Shown: positions 27,301 to 35,447 of the stretch, in pieces | Numbering within the stretch: position 1 is the first letter of the stretch | Layout of the letters: every line of letters starts with the position of its first letter | DNA from: JAGOPY01 sp046484945 | Lineage (GTDB): Bacteria; Bacteroidota; Bacteroidia; Bacteroidales; JAGOPY01 | Reading direction: 5' to 3' | Length of the DNA: 64,000 bases | NCBI GenBank assembly: GCA_046484945.1 | Contig: JAWOHY010000026.1 | Coordinates: forward strand, 3,233-67,232 | Translations under genes and position numbers: made by a program | Notes under the pieces: generated by a model | The model's database searches: none | What the model was told of the DNA's origin: nothing | What the model saw: only the letters and a program-made list of their open reading frames with translations

Positions 27301-27576
27301 TTATTCGGTTGGTTTTTCCTTATTCTGCAAGTGCTGTTTGTAACGGCTCTTGAACTTATCAACCCTTCCGGCGGTATCCACAAGTTTCATCTTACCGGTA
27401 AAATAGGGATGGGACGTATTGGAGATCTCCAGTTTGATCAGCGGGTACTCCTTGCCATCGTCAAACACGACCGTTTCCTTTGATTTAGCCGTTGACTTGG
27501 TAAGGAAAGCATATCCGTTCGACATATCTTTAAACACGACAAACCGGTAATCTTTCGGATGGATGTCTTTCTTCAT
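27301..27576 (-). CDS. rpmE2: 50S ribosomal protein L31, type B
   Basis: 91 residues. The sequence opens MKKDIHPKDYRFVVFKDMSN and continues with SHPYFTGKMKLVDTAGRVDKF, the type B L31 signature. The zinc-binding CxxC and second Cys pair of type A L31 are absent, so this is the zinc-independent (C-) form. It has its own full promoter at 27,604-27,633 and its own terminator, so it is a single-gene unit. Confidence 0.95.
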   Translation of the reverse strand: MKKDIHPKDYRFVVFKDMSNGYAFLTKSTAKSKETVVFDDGKEYPLIKLEISNTSHPYFTGKMKLVDTAGRVDKFKSRYKQHLQNKEKPTE

Positions 27577-27603
27577 GATTTTTTCCTTTTCAATTTAGGG
27601 CTG

Positions 27604-27633
27604 CAAAGGTACTTAAATTATTCATACAACAAA
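27604..27633 (-). promoter_or_regulatory. Promoter for rpmE2 (TTTG, 18 bp, TACCTTTG)
   Basis: On the minus strand TTTG (27,630-27,633) and TACCTTTG (27,604-27,611) are separated by 18 bp, matching both elements of the Bacteroidota promoter. The start codon follows 27 bp later. Confidence 0.7.
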
Positions 27634-27661
27634 ACATGACCGGTGATTTTTTATCCCGGAA

Positions 27662-28723
27662 TCAGATATTCAGCAAAAATTCCATCGTATCCACACCATC
27701 GGCATAATCCCACAGACGGGGATGCTGGCTTTGCCCGAACGGAACAACCGGTAACGCTAAATCACGGTGGGAAACGATGCACTGGATCTGGTCCCGGATG
27801 TCAGGCAGTTGCTGATTGAGCAGATCCAGGGAATGATAAACTGAATAATTGAGCACCGCTACGGGGGAGATCAGGGCGGGATTTTCCACGGCCATCAGGA
27901 ATCCATTATCCTCATGGGGAATATTGTTGATGATCATGACCGACTTTTGGTAATCATAGTTATTCCGGTACTTATTATGATCCTGAACGTAAGAATAGTG
28001 CTGAAAATGGGGCCACAAATTTTGAAGACTGTAACCTTCGGGAAGATAAACCCCGGAAACATTGCGGCACCCCATCCCGAAATACATAAATACATCATCT
28101 GCGAGCAACCCGAGCTCCTGGCTGGTTTCATTTCCCGTGATAACGGCCAGGCCATTCCTGTTTTTCCGGATAATGTGCGGATATTTCCCGAAATAATACT
28201 CGAAATAGCGGGCTGAGTTATTGCTGCCTGTGGCAATAATGGCATCAAAATTTTTCATTGGTCCTTCACAGGTTTTGATCCTGCTTTCAAGAGAGGGTTC
28301 TATTTTAAACAGGATTTGAAGAACAGCCGGTATCAGCCGGTTATCTGCCGATGAAAACCGGATGAGCAGATTATGCCCTGAAGTGATGCCACACAGCAGG
28401 TCATGCAATCCCACGGCAGGGATATTTCCCGCCATGATCAGCGCTACATTCCGGGGATCATGACGCCTGGAAATCCGGTTATCGTAACTGCCCAGCCATT
28501 TCCTCAGATCGTCTTCCCTTAAAGCCTTTCCCCAGGCAGAAAACGCATGTCTGGCAAAATCCGGGGTAAACCATGGATTATCCCGGTGCGCATTCCGGAT
28601 CTCTCCGGCCAGAATAGCAGTTGGGCTATCATGTTGATTTTCAATAAATCCGGATAGATCAACCGCAAATGAGAAATGCTTTCCCAGTTCAGAAAATATG
28701 TCAACATATTTTTCGGAAACCAT
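27662..28723 (-). CDS. LuxC-type acyl-CoA reductase
   Basis: 353 residues. NPRNVALIMAGNIPAVGLHDLL-like sequence (residues about 90-112) and the Cys-containing block FMYFGMGCRNVSGVYLP match the LuxC acyl-CoA reductase family (PF05893). That family reduces acyl thioesters to aldehydes through a Cys acyl-enzyme with NADPH. No lux genes are nearby. In Bacteroidota this gene is regularly next to serC, divergently here, and its physiological acyl substrate is unknown. An upstream TAnnTTTG box supports the start at 28,723. Confidence 0.8.
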   Translation of the reverse strand: MVSEKYVDIFSELGKHFSFAVDLSGFIENQHDSPTAILAGEIRNAHRDNPWFTPDFARHAFSAWGKALREDDLRKWLGSYDNRISRRHDPRNVALIMAGNIPAVGLHDLLCGITSGHNLLIRFSSADNRLIPAVLQILFKIEPSLESRIKTCEGPMKNFDAIIATGSNNSARYFEYYFGKYPHIIRKNRNGLAVITGNETSQELGLLADDVFMYFGMGCRNVSGVYLPEGYSLQNLWPHFQHYSYVQDHNKYRNNYDYQKSVMIINNIPHEDNGFLMAVENPALISPVAVLNYSVYHSLDLLNQQLPDIRDQIQCIVSHRDLALPVVPFGQSQHPRLWDYADGVDTMEFLLNI

Positions 28724-28750
28724 GCCGTTTCAGGACCAGTCTGTTCGGGG

Positions 28751-28758
28751 CAAAATTA
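28751..28758 (-). promoter_or_regulatory. Promoter -7 box (TAATTTTG, minus strand) for the acyl-CoA reductase
   Basis: Exact TAnnTTTG match 27 nt upstream of the start codon, in the divergent region shared with serC. Confidence 0.45.
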
Positions 28759-28779
28759 GGTTTTATTTAATTCCGCTGC

Positions 28780-28811
28780 TTGCTTATTACCGTCCAAAAA
28801 TTATATCTTTG
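28780..28811 (+). promoter_or_regulatory. Promoter for serC-serA (TTG, 21 bp, TATCTTTG)
   Basis: TTG at 28,780-28,782 and TATCTTTG at 28,804-28,811 are 21 bp apart. The serC ATG lies 54 nt further on. Confidence 0.5.
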
Positions 28812-28865
28812 CGGTTTATGAATGATATTATAATAACCAAATCGATACCTAAATAATTAAACGAT

Positions 28866-29939
28866 ATGAAAAAGCACAACTTTTACGCCGGCCCCTCCAT
28901 CATGCCGGCATTTACGATCGAAAAAACGGCTGAGGCTGTTTTGAACCTGAATGGAATGGGCCTTTCGCTCATGGAGATTTCTCATCGCAGCAAAGATTTT
29001 CAAGCCATTATTGATGAAGCGGTCGCTTTGTTCAAGGAATTACTGAAAATACCCGAAGGCTATTCGGTACTCTTTCTTGGAGGGGGTGCCAGCCTGCAGT
29101 TTGCCATGGTGCCTTACAACCTGCTGGAAGCTAAAGCCGCTTACCTGAATACCGGCGAGTGGGCTAAAAAGGCGATCAAGGAAGCAAAGAATTTCGGAGA
29201 GGTGATCACTGTAGCATCTTCTGAAGAAAAGATCTTCAATTATATTCCCAGGGGTTATGAAATTCCTGCCGATGCCGACTATTTCCATTTCACTTCGAAC
29301 AATACGATCTACGGCACGGAGATCCTGAAAGACTTCGACCTGAAGGTCCCCCTGGTATCCGATATGTCGAGTGATATTTTAAGCCGTCCGGTAGATATTT
29401 CAAAATATGCACTTATTTATGCCGGTGCGCAGAAAAACATCGGGCCTTCGGGTGTAACGGTGATTATCATCAGAAATGACGTGCTCGGCAAAGTGAGCCG
29501 GAAAATCCCCACGATGCTGAATTATCAGACTCATATTGACAAGGGTTCCATGTTCAACACCCCGCCGGTGGTTCCTATTTTCGCCTGTTTGCAGACGCTG
29601 AAATGGCTCAAGGGACTCGGAGGGCTTGCGGAGATGGAAAAGATGAACATCCGGAAGTCATCGGCGCTCTACGCCGAGATTGACCGCAACAAACTCTTCC
29701 GGCCCACGGTACCTGATGCGGCCGACCGGTCGAGAATGAATGTTTGCTTTGTGATGTATGATGAATACAAGCACCTGGAGCCTCTCTTCCAGGAATTCGC
29801 CACTGCCCGCGGCATGATCGGGATCAAGGGACACCGTTCTGTGGGCGGATTCAGGGCCTCCCTGTACAACGCCCTGCCGATGGAGAGCGTCGAAGCCCTG
29901 ATCGCTTGTATGCAGGAATTTGAAAAAGAGAATGCCTGA
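28866..29939 (+). CDS. serC: Phosphoserine aminotransferase
   Basis: A 357-residue PLP enzyme converting 3-phosphohydroxypyruvate to phosphoserine. Family motifs are NFYAGPSIMP at the N-terminus, LFLGGGASLQF, HFTSNNTIYGT, and the PLP-binding Lys190 in YAGAQKNIGPSGV. The phosphate-contacting KGHRSVGGFRASLYNA lies at the C-terminus. serA follows after 38 bp (to its preferred start), so two consecutive serine-pathway steps are co-transcribed. Confidence 0.96.
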   Translation: MKKHNFYAGPSIMPAFTIEKTAEAVLNLNGMGLSLMEISHRSKDFQAIIDEAVALFKELLKIPEGYSVLFLGGGASLQFAMVPYNLLEAKAAYLNTGEWAKKAIKEAKNFGEVITVASSEEKIFNYIPRGYEIPADADYFHFTSNNTIYGTEILKDFDLKVPLVSDMSSDILSRPVDISKYALIYAGAQKNIGPSGVTVIIIRNDVLGKVSRKIPTMLNYQTHIDKGSMFNTPPVVPIFACLQTLKWLKGLGGLAEMEKMNIRKSSALYAEIDRNKLFRPTVPDAADRSRMNVCFVMYDEYKHLEPLFQEFATARGMIGIKGHRSVGGFRASLYNALPMESVEALIACMQEFEKENA

Positions 29940-29977
29940 TCGTAAAGGCAGGAATGAAAACCTCTAAGCGTATGATT

Positions 29978-30898
29978 ATGAAAAAAGTATTGGTAGCTAC
30001 CGAAAAGCCTTTTGCCGCAGCGGCGGTGAATGGGATCCGGTCCATCACAGAGGATACCGGGTATGAATTGATGTTACTGGAAAAGTACACTGATCCGGCC
30101 GACCTGCTGAAAGCAGTCGAGTCTGCCGATGCGCTGATCGTCAGGAGCGACCTGGTCACCCCTGAAGTGATCCGGGCTGGCAGGAACCTCAAGATCGTGG
30201 TACGGGCCGGCGCCGGTTTCGACAATATCAACCTTCCCGCTGCCACGGATGCCGGGGTGGTGGTGATGAACACCCCCGGCCAGAACTCCAACGCCGTGGC
30301 CGAGCTGGTTTTCGGTATGATGATATACCAGGTACGCAGCCAGTTCAGCGGCGCCTCTGGTACCGAACTGCTGGGTAAAACCATCGGCCTCCACGCTTAT
30401 GGCAATGTCGGCAAAAACGTCGCCCGGATCGCCAAAGGATTTGGCATGACAGTCATGGCCTTCGACCCATTCATCGAAAAGGATGTGATGATCCATGATA
30501 AAATCAAACCGGTAAACAGTTTAGAAGAGCTCTATTCAAGCTGCCATTTCGTGTCGCTGCATATCCCGGCCAATGAACAGACCAAGAAGTCGATCAATTA
30601 TGATCTTATGTCGAAAATGCCGAAGGGAGCCATGCTGGTCAATACGGCGCGGAAAGAGGTGGTTTGCGAAGACTCGCTGCAGCGCATATTTGCCGAAAGG
30701 GACGACTTCCGCTATGTATCGGATGTAGCCCCTGAATGCCTGGCCGCCCTGAAGGAGAATTACGCCGGACGGTTCTTTGTCACCCCCAAAAAAATGGGTG
30801 CCCAGACATCTGAAGCCAACGTAAACGCGGGCCTGGCCGCCGCACGGCAGATTGTGGATTTCTTCGAAAAGGGAGATACCCGGTTTAAAGTCAATTAA
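29978..30898 (+). CDS. serA: D-3-phosphoglycerate dehydrogenase (short Bacteroidota type)
   Basis: 306 residues from the ATG at 29,978 (MKKVLVATEKPF); a Met eight codons earlier is possible but gives an untypical N-terminus. It oxidises 3-phosphoglycerate, feeding serC. The NAD-binding region reads LHAYGNVGKNVARIA, and the substrate Arg lies in MLVNTARKEVV. The usual catalytic-His block TPHIG is replaced by TPKKMGAQTSEAN, with Lys in place of His. As I recall this is seen in other Bacteroidota SerA proteins. No ACT regulatory domain is present. A long hairpin terminator follows. Confidence 0.9.
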   Translation: MKKVLVATEKPFAAAAVNGIRSITEDTGYELMLLEKYTDPADLLKAVESADALIVRSDLVTPEVIRAGRNLKIVVRAGAGFDNINLPAATDAGVVVMNTPGQNSNAVAELVFGMMIYQVRSQFSGASGTELLGKTIGLHAYGNVGKNVARIAKGFGMTVMAFDPFIEKDVMIHDKIKPVNSLEELYSSCHFVSLHIPANEQTKKSINYDLMSKMPKGAMLVNTARKEVVCEDSLQRIFAERDDFRYVSDVAPECLAALKENYAGRFFVTPKKMGAQTSEANVNAGLAAARQIVDFFEKGDTRFKVN

Positions 30899-30910
30899 CG
30901 TCACCATATG

Positions 30911-30966
30911 AAAAGAGGCTGTTCCGGTGCAATCGGTCTCCCGGTAACATGAACAACCTCTTTTTT
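30911..30966 (+). terminator. Rho-independent terminator after serC-serA
   Basis: AAAAGAGGCTGTTC (30,911-30,924) pairs with GAACAACCTCTTTT (30,951-30,964) with one mismatch, giving a 14-bp stem and a 26-nt loop that runs into TTTTTT. Confidence 0.8.
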
Positions 30967-31008
30967 ACCTTTTGTTCACTTAAAAGTAAACCAATTAATA
31001 CTACTATT

Positions 31009-31470
31009 ATGGAAACTGCATCATCCGAAAACAACCCCACTTTTTTCAGGTTTGAGGATTTACGGATCTATCACAAAGCCCTGGAGTTTTCCGCCTGGGT
31101 CCACAAGGCGACCGTTTCCTTTCCGGAAACTTACCAGGACAACATCGGCATTCGTTTCAATGAAGCGGCCCGGTCTATCGCCCTCCATATCGCCGAAGGA
31201 TCGGCGCGAAACAAAAGCCAGTTTATCTATTACCTGAAGATGGCAAAAAGTTCGATCCGGGAATCCCTGGTCATGACTTCCATCGTTTACAGCCTGGGAT
31301 ATCTCACGGAAAAACAACAGGAAGAATCCCGGAATTATCTAATGGAACTCACCAAGATGACCGGGGCTTTGATCTCGTCATTACAAAGAACATCTACCGG
31401 AGGTCATGATACGGATGATGATGATAACGACCCTCCGCATCACCGGTATCGTCCTGATGGAAACTACTAA
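31009..31470 (+). CDS. Four-helix-bundle protein (TIGR02436 / S23-type)
   Basis: 153 residues from the ATG at 31,009 (METASSENN); an earlier in-frame Met falls inside the serA terminator and is unlikely. FRFEDLRIYHKALEFSAWVH, then FNEAARSIALHIAEGSARN and FIYYLKMAKSSIRESLVM are characteristic of the 23S-rRNA-intervening-sequence four-helix-bundle family. These proteins are frequently found in rRNA insertions or near envelope and mobile loci, and their function is unknown. The C-terminus is unusually acidic (HDTDDDDNDPPHH). It lies 23 bp ahead of the DUF1015 gene. Confidence 0.85.
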   Translation: METASSENNPTFFRFEDLRIYHKALEFSAWVHKATVSFPETYQDNIGIRFNEAARSIALHIAEGSARNKSQFIYYLKMAKSSIRESLVMTSIVYSLGYLTEKQQEESRNYLMELTKMTGALISSLQRTSTGGHDTDDDDNDPPHHRYRPDGNY

Positions 31471-31493
31471 CACTCAAATAACAACAAAATCTT

Positions 31494-32741
31494 ATGGCAG
31501 TAATTAAAGCTTTTCGCGGACTTCGGCCGCCCGCGGAAATTGTAAAAGAATTAGCATCCAGGCCGTATGATGTGCTTGATTCCAATGAAGCCCGGATCGA
31601 AGTACAGGGAAATGAGTATTCGCTCCTGCATATAATCAAGCCGGAGGTTGATCTTCCTGAAGAAACCGATCTGTATTCACAGGCAGTATATGACAAAGCC
31701 GCCGAAAACTTCCGCAAGTTCCGGGAGCAGGGATGGCTGAAGCAGGATCCCGAAGATCATTTGTATATCTATGCCCAGACCATGAACGGCAAGACCCAGT
31801 ATGGACTGGTGGCCTGCGCTTCTGTCGATGATTACCTGAACAACGTGATCCTGAAACATGAGCTGACCCGGCCCGATAAGGAAGAAGACCGCAAGAAGCA
31901 TGTCAGGGTGACCAATGCCAACATGGAACCGGTCTTTTTCAGCTATCCGGCACACGCTGAAATAGATAAGATCATTGCTGCATACGTTCAGGAGCATGCA
32001 CCGGAGTACGACTTCACATCGGTTGACGGGATCGGGCACCACTTCTGGGTCATCCGCGACCAGCAGACCAACCGGGAGCTGATCAGGTTGTTTTCAGGCG
32101 TGCCGAACGTATATGTGGCTGACGGTCACCACCGGACCGCAGCGGCGGCGCTGGTCGGGCTCGAGAAAAAGCAGGCCAATCCAAACCATAACGGCACAGA
32201 GGAATATAATTATTTCCTGGCTGTGCATTTCCCCGATAATCAACTGACGATCATCGACTACAACCGGGTGGTGAAAGACCTGAACGGACTGGATCAGGAG
32301 ACTTTCCTGAAAAAACTGGAAACGCACTTTGAAGTCAGATGGCATGGTTCAGGCATATACAAGCCCGACAGGCTGCATAATTTCGGCATGTACCTGGATA
32401 AGAAGTGGTATTCACTGACTGCGAAACCGGGCACATACAACGACCAGGACCCGATCGGCGTGCTGGATGTGACCATTCTGTCAAAGCTGGTTTTGGATGA
32501 GATCCTGGGGATCAAGGACCTGCGCCGTGACAAGCGGATCGACTTCGTGGGTGGCATCCGCGGGCTGGGCGAACTGGAAAAAAGGGTTGACAGCGGCGAA
32601 ATGGCCGTTGCCTTTGCGCTTTTCCCCGTTTCCATGAAGCAACTGATCGACATTGCCGATACCGGGAATATCATGCCGCCAAAGACCACATGGTTTGAGC
32701 CAAAGCTCAGGAGCGGGCTGGTCGTTCACCTGTTGGATTAA
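31494..32741 (+). CDS. DUF1015 family protein
   Basis: A 415-residue protein. The conserved start AVIKAFRGLRPPAEIVKELASRPYDV, the block VYVADGHHRTAAAALV (residues about 203-218) and PVSMKQLIDIADTGNIMPPKTTWFEPK-type C-terminus mark DUF1015. The DGHHR motif looks like a ParB/sulfiredoxin-like nucleotide or metal site, but the activity is not established. In Bacteroidota it commonly sits beside serC/serA, suggesting a link to serine metabolism. Here it is separated from serA by a terminator and a four-helix-bundle gene. Confidence 0.9.
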   Translation: MAVIKAFRGLRPPAEIVKELASRPYDVLDSNEARIEVQGNEYSLLHIIKPEVDLPEETDLYSQAVYDKAAENFRKFREQGWLKQDPEDHLYIYAQTMNGKTQYGLVACASVDDYLNNVILKHELTRPDKEEDRKKHVRVTNANMEPVFFSYPAHAEIDKIIAAYVQEHAPEYDFTSVDGIGHHFWVIRDQQTNRELIRLFSGVPNVYVADGHHRTAAAALVGLEKKQANPNHNGTEEYNYFLAVHFPDNQLTIIDYNRVVKDLNGLDQETFLKKLETHFEVRWHGSGIYKPDRLHNFGMYLDKKWYSLTAKPGTYNDQDPIGVLDVTILSKLVLDEILGIKDLRRDKRIDFVGGIRGLGELEKRVDSGEMAVAFALFPVSMKQLIDIADTGNIMPPKTTWFEPKLRSGLVVHLLD

Positions 32742-32745
32742 GCCC

Positions 32746-34617
32746 TTACATATCGAGGAAGTCCTGGAAAAGCACCTGGACGTAAGATTTTCCCTGACGT
32801 ATGAAGTCTTCTATTTGCTGTTCGGCGGTTCCTTCCGGGAAGTCCTTCTTATAAAAGTGCTGCCACTTCATGCTATAGACCACCTCTCCTGCAGGGGTTT
32901 TCCACATGTAACCATTGTTGAGAACCACGTAAGCAAATTCCGGTGAATAAGGATTAAAAAGATCCGATCCCCAGGGAAATTCGTCAGAGGGTAAATTGAC
33001 CTGGTTGAGCAGGGTTTTGGTAAAACTGGTGTTGTCGGCAATCCGGTGCACCTGCGTACCCCGCCATTCGTCTTTCAAAACATCTCCATAGAAAAACAGG
33101 GGAATGTGATGGTATTCATAGCTTTCATAGCGCCAGTGACGGTATGAGTTATGCCCGTGATCAGCCATGATGACAAACAATGTGTTGGGATACCAGGGTT
33201 GCTTTCTCGCTTCCCGGAAAAAATCACCCAGGGCTTTGTCGGAGTAATAAGCAGAATTGATAAATGGATTTTCCGTCCCCGCCCAGTCGATCACCGGTTC
33301 CATCGGATGGTCATAGGGAGAATGGGAGCTAAGGGTGAAGATCATGCTGAGGAACGGCTCGGGGAATTCGTTGATCTTATCATGAAACACCTCGTAAAGG
33401 AACTCATCATGCACGCCCAGGCGCCCCCTGGGATAATGCGACGGGATCGTTTTTTCCTCTATCATGTAGTGGAACTGGTTGAAAAGCGCGTAGGCCCTCA
33501 TGTTTCCATAATCGAGCTGCCCTCCGTAGAAGAACGATGAATGGTATCCTTCATTATTCAGCATCCGGATCATGCTGGGCATCTTTTTGAACTTTTGCGG
33601 ATTCTCGGTGAAGGTGGTGTAAGGGAGGGCGGGATGACCGCCGAGCATCGTGGCAAAAGCTTCGTGTGACCGGTTCCCGGAACAATAAAACCTTGTGAAT
33701 AAGATGCCGTCTTTCTCCAGTCTGGCAAATTCAGGGGTAATGCCCGGCTCAGCGCCCAGCGATTCGATCAGGTCGGCCGTCCAGCTCTCCATCAGCAAAA
33801 TGACAATATTGGGCCGGTTATTTTTCAGGATGCTGATTGTCGTATCTTTTTCAACATGCAGGATCTGGCGGACTGTTCCACGGGCCTCTTCGATATCATA
33901 GAAGCCATACAGGCCATGTTTTTTGTACCTGTTGGTTTCCAGCATATTGACGGCCAGGTGGTACCCCGAATTCACCGTCGCCCAGTTCAGGATCATGTGG
34001 TGGGAATAATGAGCGGCGCTCTGGGAAATGGGGATGGCATCGAAACCGCCGCGCAATACCACAAACAGCGATGGCAGGATGATGAGGATGTAAATGACCG
34101 GGCTGAGGAGCCACCTGGCCCGGGCGGTGATCCTGGTAAAAAAGACTTTCAGGTAAAGCAGGAATGAGCCGGTTGTGAGAATGATGAATATGCCCAGCAG
34201 GAGAAAAAACAGCCAGGCCGGTATGGAATAATAGGCTTCATCGATATGCTGCAGGTGGATGAAAGCACTGGTTGTCAGCTTGGTCTTCCATTCGGGGTAG
34301 ATCCCCAGTTCGATGGCTGTCAGGAGCGACCAGGCCAGGATAACGATGAAGTAGTAAATCTTCATGACGATATCGAGCCATTTCGCCCTGAAAAGCCCCT
34401 GCAGGAAAAGAAAAAAGGCAGGGATAACCATAATATAGGCCGCTGTGGCGGTATCGAGCTTCAGGGCCTGCCAGAAAGACAATAGAGCCTCCCCTGCCCC
34501 GATCTCCTCCTGTGATAAAAGCCTTATGTTAAACAGAAGGAACACAGCCCGGAGGAGCAGGAAAAATACCATCAAAAAAAGGTATTGCTTTAATAATGAT
34601 AACAGGATCCTTTTCAT
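32746..34617 (-). CDS. LTA-synthase-like membrane phosphotransferase (sulfatase fold)
   Basis: 623 residues: five N-terminal membrane helices (to about residue 205) and then a periplasmic alkaline-phosphatase/sulfatase domain. Metal-site blocks are VILLMESW (Glu) and VIMADHGHNSYRHW (Asp and His). The nucleophile region is CSGNRSHEAFATML, with Ser where LtaS-type enzymes usually have Thr. Gram-negative bacteria lack lipoteichoic acid, so it more likely moves phosphoglycerol or phosphoethanolamine onto an envelope glycan or lipid. It converges with DUF1015, with 4 bp between stops. Confidence 0.85.
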   Translation of the reverse strand: MKRILLSLLKQYLFLMVFFLLLRAVFLLFNIRLLSQEEIGAGEALLSFWQALKLDTATAAYIMVIPAFFLFLQGLFRAKWLDIVMKIYYFIVILAWSLLTAIELGIYPEWKTKLTTSAFIHLQHIDEAYYSIPAWLFFLLLGIFIILTTGSFLLYLKVFFTRITARARWLLSPVIYILIILPSLFVVLRGGFDAIPISQSAAHYSHHMILNWATVNSGYHLAVNMLETNRYKKHGLYGFYDIEEARGTVRQILHVEKDTTISILKNNRPNIVILLMESWTADLIESLGAEPGITPEFARLEKDGILFTRFYCSGNRSHEAFATMLGGHPALPYTTFTENPQKFKKMPSMIRMLNNEGYHSSFFYGGQLDYGNMRAYALFNQFHYMIEEKTIPSHYPRGRLGVHDEFLYEVFHDKINEFPEPFLSMIFTLSSHSPYDHPMEPVIDWAGTENPFINSAYYSDKALGDFFREARKQPWYPNTLFVIMADHGHNSYRHWRYESYEYHHIPLFFYGDVLKDEWRGTQVHRIADNTSFTKTLLNQVNLPSDEFPWGSDLFNPYSPEFAYVVLNNGYMWKTPAGEVVYSMKWQHFYKKDFPEGTAEQQIEDFIRQGKSYVQVLFQDFLDM

Positions 34618-34632
34618 ATTTTTTCAGTGCCG

Positions 34633-34640
34633 CAAAAATA
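34633..34640 (-). promoter_or_regulatory. Promoter -7 box (TATTTTTG, minus strand) for the LtaS-like gene
   Basis: Exact TAnnTTTG match 15 nt upstream of the start codon. No -33 element was identified. Confidence 0.4.
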
Positions 34641-34697
34641 TAAATAAAGAATTGAATAAAATTGCGTAACTTTTGCCATTCAAAACAACGATAAATC

Positions 34698-35345
34698 ATG
34701 CATCATCTTCATGAAATATTGGCATCGCTTCCCTCCCATGTCAGGCTGGTCGTGGTTTCCAAGACGATACAGCCCGATGTGCTGATGGAAGTGTACCGTT
34801 CGGGCCACCGGGCATTCGGTGAGAACCGGGCGCAGGAACTGATCACCAAGCAGCCATTGCTTCCACCTGACATTCAATGGCATTTCATCGGTCATCTGCA
34901 AACGAACAAAGTGAAATATATCGCCCCCTTCGTCGAAATGATCGAGTCGGTGGATTCATTGAAATTATTGAAGGAAATTAACAAGGAAGCGGCAAAGAAC
35001 GACAGGGTGATCAAATGCCTGCTGCAATTCCATATTGCCGAGGAAGAGACCAAATATGGCCTTGACATGCAGGAGGCGAAAGATATCCTGACCTGCCCGG
35101 ACTTTTCTGCAATGAAAAATATCATCATTTGCGGTGTGATGGGCATGGCGACATTCACCGATGAAGCGGACCAGGTGCGGCAGGAGTTCCGGAAACTGAA
35201 AAAGAACTTTGATGAATTGAAAGACAAGTACTTCCCTGACGATCCGTCATTTTGCGAAATCAGCATGGGCATGTCGGGCGATTATCAGATTGCAGTGGAA
35301 GAAGGCAGCACGATGGTCCGCATCGGAAGCGCAATCTTTCATTAG
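34698..35345 (+). CDS. YggS family pyridoxal-phosphate homeostasis protein
   Basis: A 215-residue alanine-racemase-fold protein that binds PLP and buffers its supply. The PLP Lys is in RLVVVSKTIQPD. Other family blocks are GENRAQELITK, QWHFIGHLQTNKVK, the GVMGMATFTDE loop, and SMGMSGDYQIAVEEGSTMVRIGSAIF at the C-terminus. It is slightly shorter than E. coli YggS at the N-terminus. It is divergent from the LtaS-like gene and followed by heptamer repeats. Confidence 0.93.
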   Translation: MHHLHEILASLPSHVRLVVVSKTIQPDVLMEVYRSGHRAFGENRAQELITKQPLLPPDIQWHFIGHLQTNKVKYIAPFVEMIESVDSLKLLKEINKEAAKNDRVIKCLLQFHIAEEETKYGLDMQEAKDILTCPDFSAMKNIIICGVMGMATFTDEADQVRQEFRKLKKNFDELKDKYFPDDPSFCEISMGMSGDYQIAVEEGSTMVRIGSAIFH

Positions 35346-35447
35346 TTCAAAGTTCAAAAGGCAAAGTTCAAAGTTGAGTAATTCAGTTTATAGTTTATAA
35401 TCGAACACTTACCGTCCTACCGTCTTACAGTCTTAAAGTTTTACAGC
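35344..35447. repeat. Heptamer (AGTTCAA) and octamer (CTTACAGT-like) tandem repeats
   Basis: Five 7-bp units near AGTTCAA (35,344-35,378) start right at the YggS stop. Five degenerate 8-bp units (CTTACCGT, CCTACCGT, CTTACAGT, CTTAAAGT, TTTACAGC) at 35,408-35,447 run into the 3' end of galK. The last codons of galK (ending VGAVKL) are thus made of repeat sequence. Confidence 0.75.
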
